NCBI GenBank assembly: GCA_016839905.1
Contig: JAEOTJ010000179.1
Coordinates: forward strand, 1-17,322
Direction: 5' to 3'
DNA: 17,322 nucleotides
Source: Promethearchaeota archaeon
GTDB lineage: Archaea > Asgardarchaeota > Lokiarchaeia > Sigynarchaeales > SOKP01
Both the position numbers and the translations under genes were made by a program. How positions within the stretch are numbered: the stretch's first letter is position 1; each line of letters opens with the position of its first letter. The notes under the pieces were generated by a model that was given only the letters and a program-made list of their open reading frames with translations, made no database searches and was not told where the DNA came from. Positions 13,947-17,322 of the stretch are shown piece after piece.

Positions 13947-15450
13947 ATGGGAAAGGATGGAAAGGATGGAAAGGATATCTATAGATATGGATTAAAAGGA
14001 CCACTTGATAAAGAGGTTCTGAATTTTTTAACGTCTTTAAAAGAAGATGCATGGATTGCAGAAGAAGATATTATAGGTACCGAAGTTCATAATATCATGT
14101 TACATGAACAAAATATTTTAACCAAAAATGAAATAAAAATGATCTTAAATGCACTTGAAAAAATTAAAGATAAAATCCTAAATAAACAATTTAAATTAGA
14201 TGATAATTTTGAAGATATACATCCTCTCATTGAAAAACTTATAATTGATGAAATTGGACTCGAAATAGGTGGAAAAATTCACACGGGCAGATCAAGAAAT
14301 GATCAAGTGTCCGTAGATATTAGGTTAAAAATACGAAATGAATTAAATTATGTTTCTAAAACATTTTTCGAGTTATTTGATGTTTTATTTACACTTTCTA
14401 AAAATTCAATAAATTATTACATGCCCCTTTACACTCATCTTCAGAGAGGACAATTAGGCGTGATTGCACACTATTTTAATAATTACATTGCCCAGATAAT
14501 AAGATCTATAAAAAGAATTGAAGAGACCTTCAAAAGAATTAACATTAATCCCCTTGGAGCATGTGCTATTGGTGGTACCAGTATAAACATTAACAGAGAA
14601 AGAACAGCGGAATTATTAGGTTTTGAAGGCATAATTGAGAATTCTATTGATGCAATTAGTTCTAGAGACTATATATTTGAAACTTTATCGTGCCTCTCCT
14701 TAATCTCAATTCAATTTTCAAGAATTGCAGAAGATTTATTAATATGGTCTTCAAAAGAATTTAATTTTATTGAATTAGATGATCGATATTGTTCAGTATC
14801 GAGCGTAATGCCTCAAAAAAAAAAATCCAGATACGCTTGAATTAATAAGAAGTAAATCCTCCAAAATTGTCTCAAATTTATTTACTGCTTCAATGATCAT
14901 AAAAGCAATTCCATCTGGATACTTTAGGGATTTTCAAGATTTAAAAATGCTCTTAAAAAATTCATTTGAATTATTAATTTCAATTTCTAAAATGTTTATT
15001 GGAATTTTCTCCACAATAAATATAAATAAAGATAGAATGATGGAAGCTGTTAAAAATAGTTTTATTTTAGCTTTAGATTTAGCAGAATTCTTAGTCCAAG
15101 AAAAAAATATTCCTTTTAGACAATCACATGAAATAGTCGCATTATTGGTTAAAACATCTCAATATCCTGATGATCTATTTAATAAAGAAAAAATCGAAAA
15201 TGTAATTTTTTCTATTACAAAAAAAAAAATCAATTTATCTGAGGAATCAATTGAATCATTAAAAGATTTAAAACAATGCTTAGATAAACGCGTGAGTCAA
15301 GGGGGTTCATCAATTATAGAGGTTGAAAAAAATATTAAATCTCTGGAAGAGAGAAAAAAGATCTTATTTAGTCATTATCAAAAAAGAATTGATAAAATTA
15401 ATAATGCTGATAATCTTAGAAAAAATTTGATTAATAAATTAATAACTTAA
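13947..15450 (+). CDS. argH: Argininosuccinate lyase, frameshifted once in an A11 run
   Basis: Last step of arginine biosynthesis: argininosuccinate to arginine plus fumarate. The first frame (13947-14840) has the family blocks HTGRSRNDQ (112-120), YTHLQRGQ (162-169, catalytic His164) and GACAIGGTS (204-212). It reaches the signature SSVMPQKK (285-292), then stops early. Removing one A from the eleven A at 14815-14825 restores SSVMPQKKNPDTLELIRS and joins the second frame, which runs to 15450 and ends with the usual ArgH tail (RVSQGGSS...V). The joined protein would be about 500 aa, a normal length. So the gene is either broken, read through by polymerase slippage on the A run, or the extra A is a sequencing error. 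The N-terminus starts with a triplicated GKD. If the frameshift is real and uncorrected, the enzyme lacks its catalytic serine loop context. Confidence 0.9.
13950..13976 (+). repeat. argH: Three tandem 9-bp units at the argH 5' end
   Basis: GGAAAGGAT occurs three times in a row (13950, 13959, 13968), giving GKDGKDGKD after the initiator Met. Copy number can change in frame. Each unit also looks like a purine-rich ribosome binding sequence. Confidence 0.8.
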
Positions 15451-15526
15451 AAATATTCTCTCTTAATATATTCAAGAGATATCTATCTATTTTTCGTAAA
15501 ATTTTTTAATTTTATGACTTAGAGAT

Positions 15527-15536
15527 CTATATAAAG
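15527..15536 (+). promoter_or_regulatory. TATA box of the thermosome gene
   Basis: CTATATAAAG lies 41 bases before the ATG at 15568 in a short intergenic region. This fits a transcript with a leader of about 10 bases, and the GTGA at 15557-15560 could be its ribosome binding site. Confidence 0.55.
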
Positions 15537-15567
15537 ATAAGTATTAAAAAAAAAAAGTGAAAATATA

Positions 15568-17166
15568 ATGGCACAATTATCAGGAGTCCCTATCATTATT
15601 TTAAAAGAAGGGACTGAAAGAAAGCGAGGAAAAGACGCCCAAAAAAATAACATAGCAGCAGCTATTGCAGTAGCCGAAGCTGTAAGGACTACTTTAGGTC
15701 CTAAAGGCATGGATAAAATGCTAGTAGATTCTTTAGGGGATGTTACAATCACAAATGATGGTGCTACAATCCTAGATAGTCTTGATATAGAGCATCCTGC
15801 TGGAAAAATGATTGTTGAAGTAGCTAAAACTCAAGATGATAAAGTTGGAGATGGGACAACTACAAGTGTAATCATTGCAGGAGAGCTATTAAATTTAGCT
15901 CAAGAATTAATGGAGCAATCAGTGCATCCTACAATCATATTTCGAGGATATAGAAAAGCATTAATGAAAAGTAAGGAAATATTACAGGAATTAGCAACAA
16001 AAATTGACATTAACGATAAAAGTACGTTGATGAAAGTTGCAGAAACTTCAATGAATAGCAAATTAATTGCGGGTGCTAAAAGTCATTTTGCTAAAATTGC
16101 TGTTGATGCTGTATCTCAGATCATGGAAGATCGTGGGGATCATAAAAATATTGATTTGGATCAAATTCAAATCATTAAAAAAGTAGGAAAAAGGTTACTT
16201 GATACTAAAAGTATTGATGGTATTATTGTTGATAAGGAAGTTGTGCATCCAATGATGCCAAAAATCCTAAAAAATGCAAAAATTGCTTTAATAGACTCTG
16301 CCTTAGAAGTAGAAAAAACGGAATTTGACGCTGAAATAAGAATTCAAACTCCCGATCAGATTAATCAATTCCTCACAGAAGAAGCAAATATGCTTAAAAA
16401 AAGAGTTGTAAAACTTAAAGAAATTGGAGCAAATGTTGTATTTTGTCAGAAGGGAATTGATGATAAGGCACAAAATTTTCTAGCACAAGAAAACATTCTA
16501 ACTATTCGTCGAGTGAAACGTTCTGATATGGAAAAACTTGCGAGAGCAACCCATGCAAATGTTATAAATAATATATTTGAGATCACTGAAAAAGATCTTG
16601 GAAATGCGGGAAAAGTTGAAGAAAAGAAAATTGGCGATGATAATATGATCTTTATCTCAGAATGTGCCGATCCTAAAGCTGTTAGTGTTTTAATTAGGGG
16701 TGGAATTGAACATGTAGTTGATGAAGCAGAAAGAATGATAAATGATGCTCTATCTGTCGTAAAAGCCGCTATTGAAACTCCTTACATTTTACCTGGTGGA
16801 GGGGCTTCTGAAATAGAATTAGCAAAACGATTAAGAACATTTGCTAGATCAATTGGAGGGAGGGAGCAGTTAGCAATAGAAATCTATGCAAATGCCTTAG
16901 AAATCATTCCAAAAACATTAGTCGAAAATGCGGGCTATAATCCTGTAGATTTAATTGTTGATCTTCGTTCTAAGCACGAATCTGGGGAGGGGCTCTCTTA
17001 CGGAATAAATATTGATACGGGAAAACCAGACAACATGGAACAATTAGGCGTCATTGAACCAATATTAATACTCACTCAAGCCATCCAATCTGCTACAGAA
17101 GTTGCTTCAATGATTTTGAAAATAGATGATGTAATTGCTGCGTCGGGTTTATCTAAAGGCGAATAG
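15568..17166 (+). CDS. ths: Thermosome subunit (group II chaperonin)
   Basis: A complete 532-aa chaperonin subunit of the archaeal/eukaryotic CCT type, which forms a double-ring ATP-driven folding chamber in the cytoplasm with a built-in lid. Nucleotide-binding blocks are present: LGPKGMDKM (43-51), NDGATIL (63-69) and GDGTTT (94-99). The C-terminal equatorial half has [12 protein letters not shown], which should supply the catalytic aspartate, then GGGASE and the conserved helix around [10 protein letters not shown]. The apical domain in the middle includes the helical protrusion that replaces GroES. It ends in GLSKGE without a GGM-rich tail. It has its own TATA box, so it is probably transcribed separately from argH. 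Archaea often carry several paralogues; which one this is cannot be said. Confidence 0.97.
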   Translation: MAQLSGVPIIILKEGTERKRGKDAQKNNIAAAIAVAEAVRTTLGPKGMDKMLVDSLGDVTITNDGATILDSLDIEHPAGKMIVEVAKTQDDKVGDGTTTSVIIAGELLNLAQELMEQSVHPTIIFRGYRKALMKSKEILQELATKIDINDKSTLMKVAETSMNSKLIAGAKSHFAKIAVDAVSQIMEDRGDHKNIDLDQIQIIKKVGKRLLDTKSIDGIIVDKEVVHPMMPKILKNAKIALIDSALEVEKTEFDAEIRIQTPDQINQFLTEEANMLKKRVVKLKEIGANVVFCQKGIDDKAQNFLAQENILTIRRVKRSDMEKLARATHANVINNIFEITEKDLGNAGKVEEKKIGDDNMIFISECADPKAVSVLIRGGIEHVVDEAERMINDALSVVKAAIETPYILPGGGASEIELAKRLRTFARSIGGREQLAIEIYANALEIIPKTLVENAGYNPVDLIVDLRSKHESGEGLSYGINIDTGKPDNMEQLGVIEPILILTQAIQSATEVASMILKIDDVIAASGLSKGE

Positions 17167-17177
17167 TGAAACCTAAA

Positions 17178-17200
17178 TATTTTTTTATCTTCTTTTTTAT
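17178..17200 (+). terminator. T-rich terminator after the thermosome gene
   Basis: Two runs of six or seven T, separated by a short ATCTTC stretch, begin about 14 bases after the stop codon. This is the usual archaeal intrinsic terminator form, with no hairpin needed. Confidence 0.5.
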
Positions 17201-17322
17201 AAATTAAAATATTTTAATAGTCTCTATAAAGATTTTCATAAAATAAGTCTCCCCAAGAAAACTTGGAAAGAACTAGTTTTGCGCACTCTTGAAAGTTTGT
17301 TAAATAAAGGGCTGCTGCTAAA
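17201..17322. other. Right-edge sequence, possible start of another gene
   Basis: One plus-strand frame stays open from about 17201 to the end and reads PKKTWKELVLRTLESLLNKG near its end, which looks protein-like, but I see no ATG or GTG start. A minus-strand frame ending at the TGA near 17252 is also possible. The window ends before this can be decided. Confidence 0.2.

Overview
The window looks like a piece of an AT-rich archaeal chromosome. The evidence is a group II chaperonin (thermosome), TATA-box style promoters, short purine-rich ribosome binding sites and poly-T stretches after genes. An Asgard-type archaeon is my best guess, but that is inference; nothing here is a decisive taxonomic marker.

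Layout. (1) 1-125: the left edge cuts through a relic of a HerA/FtsK-like ATPase gene, closely similar to the complete copy at 5348-7126. (2) 129-725: AT-rich DNA with no gene I can support. (3) 726-4696: a small zinc-ribbon gene, a P-loop-like plus deoxycytidylate deaminase fusion of the AvcD/Dcd1 type, a Swt1-like HEPN protein and two small membrane proteins. This reads like a small defence cluster. (4) 4728-9398: a block, visibly less AT-rich than its surroundings, that looks like a mobile-element core. It holds a four-helix membrane protein, a membrane-anchored HerA/VirD4-like ATPase with a zinc finger, a 2-TM zinc-ribbon protein, a GIY-YIG nuclease and an HUH rolling-circle replication initiator. 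(5) 9669-13743: an Asp-box propeller protein with TM anchors, a ribbon-helix-helix-like protein, and a seven-bladed SBBP propeller surface protein. A 178-bp near-identical direct repeat lies on each side of the SBBP gene, and each copy is followed by four GTACTACGATT-type iterons spaced about 21 bp. (6) 13947-17166: chromosomal housekeeping genes, argH (split by one extra A in an A11 run inside its catalytic signature) and the thermosome subunit.

How it may work together. The 4.7-13.75 kb segment resembles an integrated replicon. Rep (HUH) would start rolling-circle replication. The GTANTAC iterons upstream of rep, of the RHH gene and of the SBBP gene could be origin repeats or operators for the element's RHH protein. 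The HerA ATPase and its translationally coupled 4-TM partner would move or package DNA at the membrane. The anchored propellers could be surface or receptor-binding proteins. Whether this is a plasmid, a conjugative element or a membrane-enveloped virus cannot be settled from the sequence alone. I saw no integrase, tRNA gene or clear att site.

The most notable points are the duplicated hairpin-plus-iteron module, the iteron family shared by three leftward genes, the relic second HerA copy at the window edge, the AvcD-like deaminase next to a HEPN gene, and the homopolymer frameshift in argH.
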